The notes under the pieces: model-generated
The model's database searches: none
Told to the model about the DNA's origin: nothing
Seen by the model: the letters and a program-made list of their open reading frames with translations, nothing else
Part shown: piece by piece, positions 20,819-29,239 of the stretch
Position numbering within the stretch: position 1 is the first letter of the stretch
How the letters are laid out: every line of letters begins with the position of its first letter
Translations under genes and position numbers: made by a program
NCBI RefSeq assembly: GCF_026191185.1
Contig: NZ_JAPHOV010000001.1
Span: forward strand, 1,793,001 to 1,857,000
Length of the DNA: 64,000 nucleotides
Reading direction: 5' to 3'
DNA from: Legionella sp. PATHC032
GTDB taxonomy: Bacteria > Pseudomonadota > Gammaproteobacteria > Legionellales > Legionellaceae

Positions 20819-22252
20819 ATGGAATGGGATACCGTCATTGGTCTTGAGGTACATGCTCAATTAAAAACCAAATCAAAACTATTTTCAGGAGCATCTACTG
20901 CTTTTGGCGCCATGCCTAATTCGCAAACGAGTTTTATTGATGCTGGTTTGCCTGGTGTTCTACCTGTATTAAATGGACAAGCTATCATAATGGCTATCCA
21001 ATTTGGTTTGGCAGTTCATGGAACCATTAATGATCTGTCTGTTTTTGAACGTAAGAATTATTTTTATCCTGACTTACCCAAAGGTTATCAAATCAGTCAA
21101 TATCAAAAACCCATTATCACTAATGGCTATTTAAATATACAGCTTAGTAATAACCTGGAAAAAAAAGTCCATATTGCACGCGCTCATTTAGAAGAAGATG
21201 CTGGAAAATCCATGCACGATGCCCATACTGACTATACCGGAATCGATCTCAACAGAGCAGGTACCCCACTATTGGAAATAGTCACAACCCCTTGCTTGTA
21301 CTCTGCTGAAGAGGCGATTAATTATTTAAAAACGCTGCATCAATTAGTGAGATTCCTAGGAATATGTGATGGCAATATGCAAGAAGGCTCCTTTCGGTGT
21401 GACGTCAATCTGTCTATAAAACCTAAAGGCAGCTCAGTTTTAGGCACACGAACAGAGCTTAAGAATCTGAACTCATTTCGTTTTATTGAGAAAGCCATTG
21501 CTTATGAACAAGCAAGACATCAAGATATATTGGAAAGTGGCCTTTCAGTCATCCAGGAGACTCGCCTTTACAATCCTGACAATAACACAACTCAGGCGAT
21601 GAGAGGCAAGGAAAATGAAAATGATTACCGTTATTTTCCAGATCCTGATTTATTACCAATTCATATAGAAAACAAACAAATTGAAGAGATTAAAAACAAC
21701 CTACCGGATTTACCTGAAGCAATTTATAAAGAGTTAAAAAGCACTCCGTCCCTAAATGATGAAGACATTAATTTCATATTATCATCACCGGATACTTATC
21801 AATATTACAAAAAAATTAAATCCCTCTGTCCAGCTTCTGATAAAACAATTATCAACTGGTTAAAAGGCCAATATGCCGCCTTTCTTAATGAGCATAACCT
21901 GACCTTTGAAACACCACCAATTTCAGCAAAAACCATGGCTGCTTTCCTTAGTAAAATTCATGAGAAACAAATCTCTTTCAGTATTGCCAAGAATATTTTC
22001 AGTATGCTTTGCGCAGGTGAAGAGGATATCGATGTGATTATTGAACGCGAAGGCTACCAACAACAGAATGACAGCTCAGCACTGGAAGAAATAGTTGAGC
22101 AAATAATCAAACAATATCCTGAACAAGTCACAGAATACAAAGCCGGTAAAGACAAATTATTAGCTTTTTTTATCGGGCAAGTGATGAAACAAACTAAAGG
22201 GAAAGCAAACCCTGGACAGATCAATCTATTATTAAAAAAACATCTTGGATGA
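20819..22252 (+). CDS. gatB: Aspartyl/glutamyl-tRNA amidotransferase subunit B
   Basis: tRNA-binding and kinase/transamidase subunit, 477 residues. The start WDTVIGLEVHAQLKTKSKLF, the FYPDLPKGYQISQYQKP segment, RAHLEEDAGKSMHD and the C-terminal YqeY-like tail (LLAFFIGQVMKQTKGKANPG) are all typical. Presence of the full GatCAB implies indirect Gln-tRNA and/or Asn-tRNA synthesis in this organism. Confidence 0.97.
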   Translation: MEWDTVIGLEVHAQLKTKSKLFSGASTAFGAMPNSQTSFIDAGLPGVLPVLNGQAIIMAIQFGLAVHGTINDLSVFERKNYFYPDLPKGYQISQYQKPIITNGYLNIQLSNNLEKKVHIARAHLEEDAGKSMHDAHTDYTGIDLNRAGTPLLEIVTTPCLYSAEEAINYLKTLHQLVRFLGICDGNMQEGSFRCDVNLSIKPKGSSVLGTRTELKNLNSFRFIEKAIAYEQARHQDILESGLSVIQETRLYNPDNNTTQAMRGKENENDYRYFPDPDLLPIHIENKQIEEIKNNLPDLPEAIYKELKSTPSLNDEDINFILSSPDTYQYYKKIKSLCPASDKTIINWLKGQYAAFLNEHNLTFETPPISAKTMAAFLSKIHEKQISFSIAKNIFSMLCAGEEDIDVIIEREGYQQQNDSSALEEIVEQIIKQYPEQVTEYKAGKDKLLAFFIGQVMKQTKGKANPGQINLLLKKHLG

Positions 22253-22480
22253 TGCAATATTTTTATAATTCACAATGAGCATTTATGGTTTTATTGATTG
22301 ATTACCAGCTATTATCATTGCCTTTTTGTCAGAAGGTATCATGCATTAAGAATAATAATTATTCAATTATAGAAGAATATTAGCACCAATTTTCATTTAG
22401 AATTAATTGCATACATGACTTTTTTCCCGGTATTATTTCAAGCTAATTAATTTGTCATTTCCCTAAGGATTTTTGAAATA

Positions 22481-23470
22481 ATGAAAATAAAGTTTTTGTT
22501 ATCAATGATAGGAATAATAATGAGCACACAATCAGCCTATGCTAAAATTCCTGATAGCCCAACATCAAAAACACAAAATATAAATGACAATAAGAGCTCA
22601 AAAAACGCTAATAACTTTTTAAAGAAAATCACGCCTGAATTTGCCTACAGCTACATAGATTTTAACTTTGATTCAACAGCTGGTCTTAATTTCAATCGAT
22701 ACAATGGGCATTCCAATCTTTACTCAATAGGTGCTGATCATATTTCTCCTATACGAAACATCATTGCAGGCCTTTATGTTTTAAACATAGATACTGAAGT
22801 GAGTTCTCAATTTCAATTGTTTCCTAATACGCTGATTCCTTCTAGTCTAACTATTCATAACAACACATTATTCGGACATATACGTAAAATATTTACTCCA
22901 AAATTTGATGTGGATATTGCGGGTGGTTATGGTCAAAACAGAATAAACTCACAAACTTTGTTAAATCGCGCCATCACAGATATCGCTTTTTCAAAACATA
23001 CTAATGACAACTGGCTTGCCAGCATCAATGCAGTTTATAGAAAGCGAGGGAAAAAAATATCTCTAAGAACCAATGTGGGCATGTTATACAGCCAAATTAA
23101 TTCGGGTAGTTATATATTAGCTTTCCAGTCCAACCAACGCGGGCAAATCATAGCGCCTTTAACCACAAAAACAACCTATATTATGGAAGGGACTGAAATC
23201 AGTTACAAACTCAATTCAACATTAACTCCTTTTGTTAATGGTGGCTTGATTCAAATAGCAGATTTCACCAATAGCAGACCTATACTTACACAACAAATTA
23301 ATGGATCTCTGCCTCAGCTCAATATGGATAAAAATGGTTATAAACTTGGTGCTGGTGTTATTTTTAATTATAAACAAATGACTTTAAGGCTTGAAGAAAA
23401 ATATTACAGTGCAGGAAATATTTTTGAAAGTTATCAAACGACTGCCGGATTGGAGTACCGATTTAATTAG
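22481..23470 (+). CDS. Probable outer-membrane beta-barrel protein (autotransporter-barrel-like)
   Basis: 329-residue exported protein that I cannot assign to a named gene. A signal peptide is visible (hydrophobic core FLLSMIGIIMS, cleavage likely after SAYA). After a short polar linker (residues 24-50) come alternating hydrophobic/polar segments typical of beta strands. The chain ends GLEYRFN, an aromatic residue near the end as in outer-membrane barrels. The overall look is that of a small autotransporter-type barrel without a large passenger. It is 200 bases upstream of the cyclase gene on the same strand and may belong to the same cluster. An AAGGA ribosome binding site lies upstream. Confidence 0.65.
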   Translation: MKIKFLLSMIGIIMSTQSAYAKIPDSPTSKTQNINDNKSSKNANNFLKKITPEFAYSYIDFNFDSTAGLNFNRYNGHSNLYSIGADHISPIRNIIAGLYVLNIDTEVSSQFQLFPNTLIPSSLTIHNNTLFGHIRKIFTPKFDVDIAGGYGQNRINSQTLLNRAITDIAFSKHTNDNWLASINAVYRKRGKKISLRTNVGMLYSQINSGSYILAFQSNQRGQIIAPLTTKTTYIMEGTEISYKLNSTLTPFVNGGLIQIADFTNSRPILTQQINGSLPQLNMDKNGYKLGAGVIFNYKQMTLRLEEKYYSAGNIFESYQTTAGLEYRFN

Positions 23471-23670
23471 TTAGGTGTATAGTAATTTATTTATTGTTCC
23501 TCCATACCAGAGGCACGAAAATTATTTATGTAGTAACATGGAGCAAACATTCATCTGATCTACAAGGCTGAGAAACATTCTTTCTGCCCTTCCTTGGTAG
23601 ACTATATACTGTTTAATAAAGGGAATGCTCTTTCATCTTTTATTTTAAGAGTAGCAAAAGGATAATTTTC

Positions 23671-25917
23671 GTGAATAAATTAACTCTTTATTTCGCTCAA
23701 TTTCTCAATCATATAAAGTGGACTGAATTTTTCTTGGGATTGGCAATAACCCTTTTGGTATTGATAACCTTGCTCTTTAATGCTCCCCCACTAAGCTCAC
23801 TAATATCCCAAATTGAAGGAAGAATTTATGATCAAATAATCAATCTCAATTGGCATTCAAAACCTGAAAACCTTAAAGTTATTATCATAGATATTGATGA
23901 TAAATCATTAGAACAAGAAGGAAGATGGCCATGGCCAAGAAATAAAATGGCTGAATTATTAAATAAATTACAAGAGAATGGTGTGGTCACGGTTGGTTTT
24001 GATATAGTCATGTCAGAAGCGGAAACGAATTATGCTTTAGTTCTCATAGAAAAACTGAGTCAATTTTCTGGAAAAATGACAGCAGATCAAAAGCAGTTGG
24101 TTACCACATTAAATAGCATTGCAAATCAAGTTGATAATGATCAAAAACTTGTTAATGCTTTGGGGAAGAAGAACGCTGTACTGGGTTTTTTTTTTCATAA
24201 TAGTGAAGATATTAGACAAGGCTCTTTACCGACACCATTAAGAGGTACTGACAACAACCCCCTCCTGGCAAATAAACTGTCAGTGTATCAGTTTACTAAT
24301 TTCAACAGTAATTTGGCTGCATTTACGGCAGCTGCGACTTCTGGAGGATTTGTTACTAATTTACCCGACAAAGACGGGGTTGTAAGACATGCACTTTTGC
24401 TGGCCAATTATAAAAACAACCTCTATCCCAGTTTATCTTTGGCCATAGCAATGAATTACCTCTTAACTGACAAGGTTTCTCTGAAAAAATATAACAGCCA
24501 ATTATCAGGTATAGAATTAGATGGGCTACAAATCCCAACAAATAGCAAAGGTCAAATTCTTATTCCATTTTGGGGGGGGCCGGGAACACTAAACTATTAT
24601 TCAGCAACCGATATATTGAACAATCAATTCAATCCCGAGGAATTGGCTGGAAGTATCGCCTTAGTTGGCTCATCCATAACACTCTTATCTGATTTACACC
24701 ATACACCAGTTGCCCAATTATTTCCTGGAGTTGAAATCGTGGGCAATATAGTAAAAGGGCTGGTGGAACAAAAAATTCCCCAAGAATTTGACTGGGAATC
24801 ATTGAAGGGCAAACTTTATTTAGTAATTTTTGGCTTGCTATTTGCACTTATATTTTCTTTTTTTGGTATATTTGGCAAATTATTAATCTTTTTGATAACG
24901 GCCGTAGTAATATTGACTAGCACTGTTGTCATGTTCGTATTCTACAATAATTACATCCCCCCTGCATTTTTATTAACCATCACAACCCTGCAAACTTTTG
25001 TTAATTTTTTCTATTCATATGTCATTGAAAAGCGGCAAAAAAGACGAATAAGTGAATTGTTTGGTCAATACGTACCAAAGGAATACGTCAAAGAATTAAT
25101 AGAGCATCCCGAACACTACACCATGGAAGGGCTGAATCGTGAAATGACAGTTCTGTTTACTGACATACGCAACTTCACAACAATTAGTGAAACACTTGGT
25201 GCAGGCGGTGTAAAACTGTTGTTAAATTCATTTTTCACCCCAATGACCAAAATCATTTTTGAGCATAGAGGAACCATTGATAAATACGTTGGAGATATGA
25301 TAGTAGCATTCTGGGGAGCACCAATAGAAGACAAGGAGCATGCGAGTCACGCCGTTTTGTGTTCTCTTTCCTGCTTTGAGCACTTGCCCAAAATTAATGC
25401 CAATTTATTGGAGCATGGGCTGCCGCAAGTTAATATTGGAATAGGTATAGCAACTGGGCCTATGAACGTTGGTGACATGGGTTCTGAGTTTCGTCGAGCC
25501 TATACTGTTCTTGGCGATACCGTTAACCTCGCATCCAGGTTAGAGAGTCTAACCAAATTCTATCAAGTGAATATCCTGGTAAGTGACAAAACTCGCTCTC
25601 ACCTGGATAGCATATTATGGCGTACCGTAGACAAAGTGGAAGTCAAAGGTCGTAAAAGTCCATTGACTATTTACCAACCTCTAGGTATTGTTGAACAAGC
25701 CTCTGCAAGACTTCTGCAGGAGCAGGAAAAATACGAAACGGCATTAGCTCACTATTACAATCAGGATTGGCTTGTCGCTGAGAATATCTTCAATGAGTTA
25801 AAAAATGTAAACCCTAAAATTTATTTGTACCAAATGTATTTGGAAAGAATAGCGACCTTCAAAAAAAAGCGGCCTTCGCCTGACTGGGATGGGGTGTATG
25901 TTCATAGAAGCAAGTAA
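23671..25917 (+). CDS. CHASE2-domain class III adenylate/guanylate cyclase
   Basis: 748-residue membrane receptor cyclase. Domain order: N-terminal helix (about residues 20-42); an extracytoplasmic CHASE2 domain (about 45-360, with VIIIDIDDKSLEQEGRWPWP and VGFDIVMSEAE); two or three helices (about 372-450); then a class III cyclase domain (about 485-670). Catalytic-site residues are present: metal Asp in VLFTDIRNFTT, Lys and second Asp in TIDKYVGDMIVAFWGAP, and the Asn/Arg pair in VLGDTVNLASRLES. The Lys plus Thr (AYTVLGD) pattern suits adenylate cyclases of the CyaB1 type. Translation appears to begin at GTG 23671. It probably makes cAMP in response to an envelope signal; the ligand is unknown. 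Confidence 0.9.
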   Translation: MNKLTLYFAQFLNHIKWTEFFLGLAITLLVLITLLFNAPPLSSLISQIEGRIYDQIINLNWHSKPENLKVIIIDIDDKSLEQEGRWPWPRNKMAELLNKLQENGVVTVGFDIVMSEAETNYALVLIEKLSQFSGKMTADQKQLVTTLNSIANQVDNDQKLVNALGKKNAVLGFFFHNSEDIRQGSLPTPLRGTDNNPLLANKLSVYQFTNFNSNLAAFTAAATSGGFVTNLPDKDGVVRHALLLANYKNNLYPSLSLAIAMNYLLTDKVSLKKYNSQLSGIELDGLQIPTNSKGQILIPFWGGPGTLNYYSATDILNNQFNPEELAGSIALVGSSITLLSDLHHTPVAQLFPGVEIVGNIVKGLVEQKIPQEFDWESLKGKLYLVIFGLLFALIFSFFGIFGKLLIFLITAVVILTSTVVMFVFYNNYIPPAFLLTITTLQTFVNFFYSYVIEKRQKRRISELFGQYVPKEYVKELIEHPEHYTMEGLNREMTVLFTDIRNFTTISETLGAGGVKLLLNSFFTPMTKIIFEHRGTIDKYVGDMIVAFWGAPIEDKEHASHAVLCSLSCFEHLPKINANLLEHGLPQVNIGIGIATGPMNVGDMGSEFRRAYTVLGDTVNLASRLESLTKFYQVNILVSDKTRSHLDSILWRTVDKVEVKGRKSPLTIYQPLGIVEQASARLLQEQEKYETALAHYYNQDWLVAENIFNELKNVNPKIYLYQMYLERIATFKKKRPSPDWDGVYVHRSK

Positions 25918-25956
25918 GATCAAGAAGAAACTTTCAATACTGCAATAGGAAGGATT

Positions 25957-26421
25957 ATGAAAACAATTAGGCTGTTTATGTTATCAATAATTGCACATTT
26001 TTTATTGACCTGCTCAGTAATTCATGACGTTTGGGCTGAAAAAACCCTAAATCCCGAAAAACTGGCAAATACCACAATCACATTAATTTCTAATAATCAA
26101 AATGCCTCAATTGCTAACTGCTCACTTCAATCAGTCACAAGTTGTACCATACTTCTTCATCTTGCTAACCCTGGTACCCCAGGAATTCTCCATGTGACTA
26201 ACCACTCCTCTTTTGTTACAGCAACCAATATTGAGGCTATACTACCAAGTTCACTAGAGTTTCTTGTGGATATGATTGAAAGCGGTTGTGATGTAGTTCC
26301 ACCTGGAAGTACCTGCTCAATCTATTTCTATCCTGTAAGTGGCCCTATTTCTCCGCAACCAGTTCAGTTAATTGGCGACAATATAAGAACTGCTACATTT
26401 TATCTTGGTATAGAGATGTGA
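25957..26421 (+). CDS. Small secreted protein with Ig-like cysteine motif
   Basis: 154-residue protein with a clear N-terminal signal sequence (residues 1-27; cleavage probably after VWA). The mature part carries four cysteines and a segment IESGCDVVPPGSTCSIYFYP. The C-x(6)-PG-x(2)-C-x-I-x-F-x-P pattern resembles the end of ASH/HYDIN-like immunoglobulin folds. I do not recognise the gene. It lies 39 bases after the cyclase and 19 before the FecR-domain gene on the same strand, so it is very likely co-transcribed with both and acts in the periplasm or outside. Confidence 0.7.
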   Translation: MKTIRLFMLSIIAHFLLTCSVIHDVWAEKTLNPEKLANTTITLISNNQNASIANCSLQSVTSCTILLHLANPGTPGILHVTNHSSFVTATNIEAILPSSLEFLVDMIESGCDVVPPGSTCSIYFYPVSGPISPQPVQLIGDNIRTATFYLGIEM

Positions 26422-26440
26422 TATCCAGTAGGAAGAACTC

Positions 26441-27229
26441 ATGAAAAAATTGATTTATATTAGTCTAATTTTTGTTATAAGCAATGCGTTTGCTCAACCA
26501 GCAGCCACAGTATTATTTGCCAAACAAAAAGTCATATCACTCAGAGAAGGTAAAGAATACTCACTCTCTCGAGGCTCTCAATTGGAGCCAGGAGACACTG
26601 TTGTTACGGGGGCAGGCGCACTCATTAACATCAAATATAAAAATGGAACCTTGGTAAATATTGGTGAGAACTCCAGATATAAAATTCTAGCCTTTTCCCC
26701 AAATCCATCTGATGTTCAAATTAAAGCTGAATTATCTCAAGGAAAAATAAAGTTTAAAACCACAGGCAAATCAAATGAAAGTCTGAAAACCCCGGTGATA
26801 GCGATGGCAATTACAGGCACATCTGCCGAAATATTTGTAAAATCTGATAAACAAACTTATTTAAATTTGCTAGAAGGAAATATAAATAATTATGCTCCTG
26901 GGAGTTACATTGCTACACCACAGGGAGTTGTAGCAGGTGCCTTTCCTGCTGAGGGCCAGGTAAACACTCCAGCTGGCACAGATGGAAGCATCTCTGATAC
27001 TGAAACCATTGAAACTATCTCCTCAGAATCTGCAGATGCTACAGATACAACAGATGCAACAGACACTGCCGATGCAACGGATACCGCCGATAGCGCTCAA
27101 GAGGCGTCTGATGCTGTGGGATTTATTGAGTCGGCTCAAGTAGTGGATCAAGCGACTACTGATTCAATAGAGGAAGAAATTGAAAGTGAAATAGCTGAGA
27201 TTTCCCTGGAATGTATAAGTGTTATATAG
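26441..27229 (+). CDS. FecR-domain secreted protein
   Basis: 262 residues. A signal peptide (KLIYISLIFVISNAFA) is followed by a FecR-like domain (about residues 25-150), typified by SLSRGSQLEPGDTVVTGAGA, GENSRYKIL and AMAITGTSAEIFV. The C-terminal third is acidic and low in complexity, with a D-A-T-D-T repeat (about residues 198-216). Unlike iron-regulator FecR it has no transmembrane helix or N-terminal anti-sigma part, so it is more likely a periplasmic or surface sensor module. It is the last gene of the cyclase cluster and ends about 90 bases before the 3' end of the convergent rnpB. Confidence 0.75.
   Translation: MKKLIYISLIFVISNAFAQPAATVLFAKQKVISLREGKEYSLSRGSQLEPGDTVVTGAGALINIKYKNGTLVNIGENSRYKILAFSPNPSDVQIKAELSQGKIKFKTTGKSNESLKTPVIAMAITGTSAEIFVKSDKQTYLNLLEGNINNYAPGSYIATPQGVVAGAFPAEGQVNTPAGTDGSISDTETIETISSESADATDTTDATDTADATDTADSAQEASDAVGFIESAQVVDQATTDSIEEEIESEIAEISLECISVI
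27035..27088 (+). repeat. Three imperfect 18-base direct repeats inside the FecR-domain gene
   Basis: Three tandem in-frame units of the type GATGCAACAGATACTGCC, differing mainly at third codon positions, coding for Asp-Ala-Thr-Asp-Thr-Ala/Thr. The unit is a multiple of three, so copy-number change would lengthen or shorten the acidic linker without a frameshift. Confidence 0.7.
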
Positions 27230-27274
27230 CTTGGCATGTCATTTTTGTATGATGACTTTATCCTTTTTTCATAT

Positions 27275-27301
27275 ATAAAATAAAAGCATATAATGATATG
27301 C
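27275..27301 (-). terminator. Probable rnpB terminator
   Basis: On the minus strand GCATAT-catt-ATATGC is followed at once by TTTTATTTTA. It lies about 20 bases past the RNase P RNA 3' end. The stem is AT-rich and weak, but position and T-run fit an intrinsic terminator. Confidence 0.5.
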
Positions 27302-27320
27302 ATTGACATAGAATATGGAT

Positions 27321-27690
27321 AAGAGTCGGTCGATAAGCCGGGTTCTGTCGTGGGCAACCATTCATCTGGGACATGCGTCACCGCATGCCTCAAGCGACCT
27401 ACCCGAATCCCGTATGGGCCATACGTTATGACTTTGCAGTCAAATGGATTCCTATTTGGTCTTGCTCCGAGCGGGGTTTTCCCTGCCACGATTGTTACCA
27501 ATCGCGCGGTGCGCTCTTACCGCACCATTTCACCCTTACCTACGACTCCAAAAGGAATAGCAGGCGGTATATTTTCTGTGGCACTTTCCGTAGGCTCACA
27601 CCTCCCAGGAGTTACCTGGCACTCTGCCCTATGGAGCCCGGACTTTCCTCCCCTTGCTATTAAGCAAAGAGCGATTGCCTGACCGACTCT
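27321..27690 (-). ncRNA. rnpB: RNase P RNA, bacterial class A
   Basis: Catalytic RNA that removes the 5' leaders of tRNA precursors. Read on the minus strand it contains the universally conserved core pieces GAGGAAAGTCCGGGCTCC near the 5' end, TAAGGGTGAAA and GGTAAGAGCGCACCGCGC in the middle, AGACCAAATAGG, and near the 3' end ACGACAGAACCCGGCTTAT. The ends AGAGTCGGTC and GACCGACTCT pair to form helix P1, which sets the limits to within a few bases. Length is about 370. An extended -10 like TGCTAATAT lies just upstream at about 27699-27707. Short open frames overlapping this gene are not coding. Confidence 0.97.
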
Positions 27691-27800
27691 GACTTCAATA
27701 TTAGCAGAGTGCACAGGCAAAGGCCATAATTAACGATGAATTTCTATTAGAATACCGCGAAAAATAACTGAACTTGGAAAGTAGTAGCTATATAACTGGA

Positions 27801-28088
27801 TTAAAAGTCACGAGTACCAATGAATTCATCATCAAAATAACGCTTTAATTTAGTGCGCAAAGTACCACGACTTACACCAAGCACTCGGGCAGCTTTTGAT
27901 TGATTGTATCGAGTTAATTCCATAACAGTCCGGAATAAAGGGGCTTCTACTTCCTCAACAATCAATTGATATAAGTTTAAATTAGCATCTTTACTACCGA
28001 CACTTGTTAAATAACCTTTAACTGCACTAATCACTTGATGTGACAAGGCATCGTTACCTTGTGTCACTTGTTGCATAACTGCACTCAT
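27801..28088 (-). CDS. fis: Fis-family nucleoid-associated DNA-binding protein
   Basis: 95-residue Fis homologue. The N-terminal dimerisation region is followed by EEVEAPLFRTVMELTRYNQS and the helix-turn-helix KAARVLGVSRGTLRTKLKRY, very close to the E. coli Fis C-terminus. An AGGAGA ribosome binding site precedes the ATG. Legionella carries three fis paralogues; from position I infer this is the one called Fis3, which I could not verify. Fis proteins bend DNA and regulate many promoters, including those of virulence-linked genes in Legionella. It is monocistronic, with its own promoter at 28165-28193. Confidence 0.93.
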   Translation of the reverse strand: MSAVMQQVTQGNDALSHQVISAVKGYLTSVGSKDANLNLYQLIVEEVEAPLFRTVMELTRYNQSKAARVLGVSRGTLRTKLKRYFDDEFIGTRDF

Positions 28089-28164
28089 TTTAATCTCCTA
28101 ATACAAAATTAATGAACATAAATCATGTCCAGCACATTAATTTGGCTCTAACACCATGACCGAT

Positions 28165-28193
28165 ATAATATCAAATATCCCAAAGAGTGTAAA
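28165..28193 (-). promoter_or_regulatory. Sigma-70 promoter of fis
   Basis: On the minus strand TTTACA (28188-28193), a 17-base spacer, then TATTAT (28165-28170): one mismatch in each hexamer and ideal spacing. The implied transcript start is near 28158, giving a leader of about 70 bases before the fis ATG. Confidence 0.55.
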
Positions 28194-28482
28194 CATTGTT
28201 TTAATGATATTCATTTATTAAGGAATTATTAAGTCATTATTGTATCATTTTAGTTAGGCTTGTAAAAATAATTGCATTTATTTTTCTAAAAATTTACTTT
28301 TGAAATAATAATTAATAAACATGAAAGGAGTAATCACTGCTTTTATAATCAGAAATTTTTTGGGGATTAATAATTTAACTAATAAAAAGAGTATAAAACC
28401 ATGAGGCTGGATATTGCGACTGCCCTTCAAGCCAGCCGCTTATTGATAATATTAAGGAAGCATCGTGGATTTTCTGCTTATT
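28194..28482. other. AT-rich intergenic stretch between fis and the isc operon
   Basis: No convincing gene is present; a 27-codon frame from the ATG at 28321 has no support. Near the isc end, GGCTGG (28405-28410) and CCAGCC (28432-28437) can form a stem. On the minus strand the stem is followed by TCATGGTTTT, so it may be a weak terminator of the isc operon. Very AT-rich DNA upstream of fis could hold regulator or nucleoid-protein sites, but I cannot assign any. Confidence 0.4.
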
Positions 28483-28851
28483 TTATTGACTCACAGTAAA
28501 GCTCTCTCCACAACCACATTGCCCCGTCTGATTGGGATTATTAAAAATGAATTTATAATTTAAACCTTGTTTCACATAATCAACTTTCATATTTTTAAGA
28601 AATGGATAACTTGTTTTATCAACGCATACCAGATAATCTTTAGATAAAAAAGCTATCATATCTCCTTCTGAAGGTTCTTTTACATAATCCACTACATAAG
28701 ATAATCCCGAGCATCCCGTCTTTTTTACAGACAATCTTACCCCCTTGTTTCCTGGATTTTTCTCCAGATAGGAGACCAGGTGCTTTATTGCCGATTCACT
28801 GAAAGTGATGTTGGGGTTCGTGCTGCTCGCTTGTTGTATTTCTACACTCAT
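28483..28851 (-). CDS. iscA: IscA/HesB-type iron-sulfur carrier protein
   Basis: 122-residue A-type carrier that takes Fe-S clusters from a scaffold to target enzymes. All three ligand cysteines are kept: KTGCSGLSY (first) and the C-terminal QCGCGESFTV (second and third). I chose the ATG at 28851, 7 bases after GAGAGG and just past the upstream stop codon; an ATG at 28866 would overlap the previous gene. Last gene of iscS-iscU-like-iscA. The intact cysteines here contrast with the degenerate scaffold upstream. Confidence 0.85.
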   Translation of the reverse strand: MSVEIQQASSTNPNITFSESAIKHLVSYLEKNPGNKGVRLSVKKTGCSGLSYVVDYVKEPSEGDMIAFLSKDYLVCVDKTSYPFLKNMKVDYVKQGLNYKFIFNNPNQTGQCGCGESFTVSQ

Positions 28852-28855
28852 TGCT

Positions 28856-29239
28856 TTACCTCTCAAATTTTTTACGCATCAAAGTCAATGCTTCTTTATA
28901 TATGTCCTCTACCTGGACTGCTACAGGATACTGATTATTTGTTATCTGTAATACATTAATTAGAATCTGAAAATCTATTAATGGAAGTGATTCCAAAGTC
29001 TTACCTTCAATCTGGCAACATATCCATTCCATTGCCGCAATAACATAAGGATTTCCATTCGTTTTATATCTGGCTTTGGATATCAGTTTATCTCTGTCAC
29101 ATTTTATATAAAAATGTACTGTATTCAGTTGATTAATTGGTTGACTTTGTACACCTATTACAAAAGGATCATTTAAATCGAGCTTACCAATATGTTGTGG
29201 CTGAAAAAAATAATCCTGTACAATTTTATTATACATCAT
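28856..29239 (-). CDS. Degenerate IscU/NifU-N-like scaffold lacking cluster cysteines
   Basis: 127-residue protein alignable by eye with Isc[20 protein letters not shown] matches the IscU start, and [19 protein letters not shown] matches the ARFKTYGCGSAIASS region. [12 protein letters not shown] matches the following helix. All three IscU ligand cysteines are missing: the PACGD site reads PINQLN, the YGCGS site reads TNGNP, and the HCSILAEDA site reads AVQVEDI. The LPPVK chaperone motif is also gone. It cannot hold a cluster in the usual way. The frame is intact and overlaps the iscS stop as ATGA, so it looks maintained rather than dead. Function unknown; perhaps a structural or regulatory partner of IscS. 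Confidence 0.8.
   Translation of the reverse strand: MMYNKIVQDYFFQPQHIGKLDLNDPFVIGVQSQPINQLNTVHFYIKCDRDKLISKARYKTNGNPYVIAAMEWICCQIEGKTLESLPLIDFQILINVLQITNNQYPVAVQVEDIYKEALTLMRKKFER

Noticed and set aside
27148-27720. Several short open frames on both strands
   Set aside because: They mostly overlap the RNase P RNA gene, whose conserved core is unmistakable; none has a ribosome binding site or a protein-like family match.
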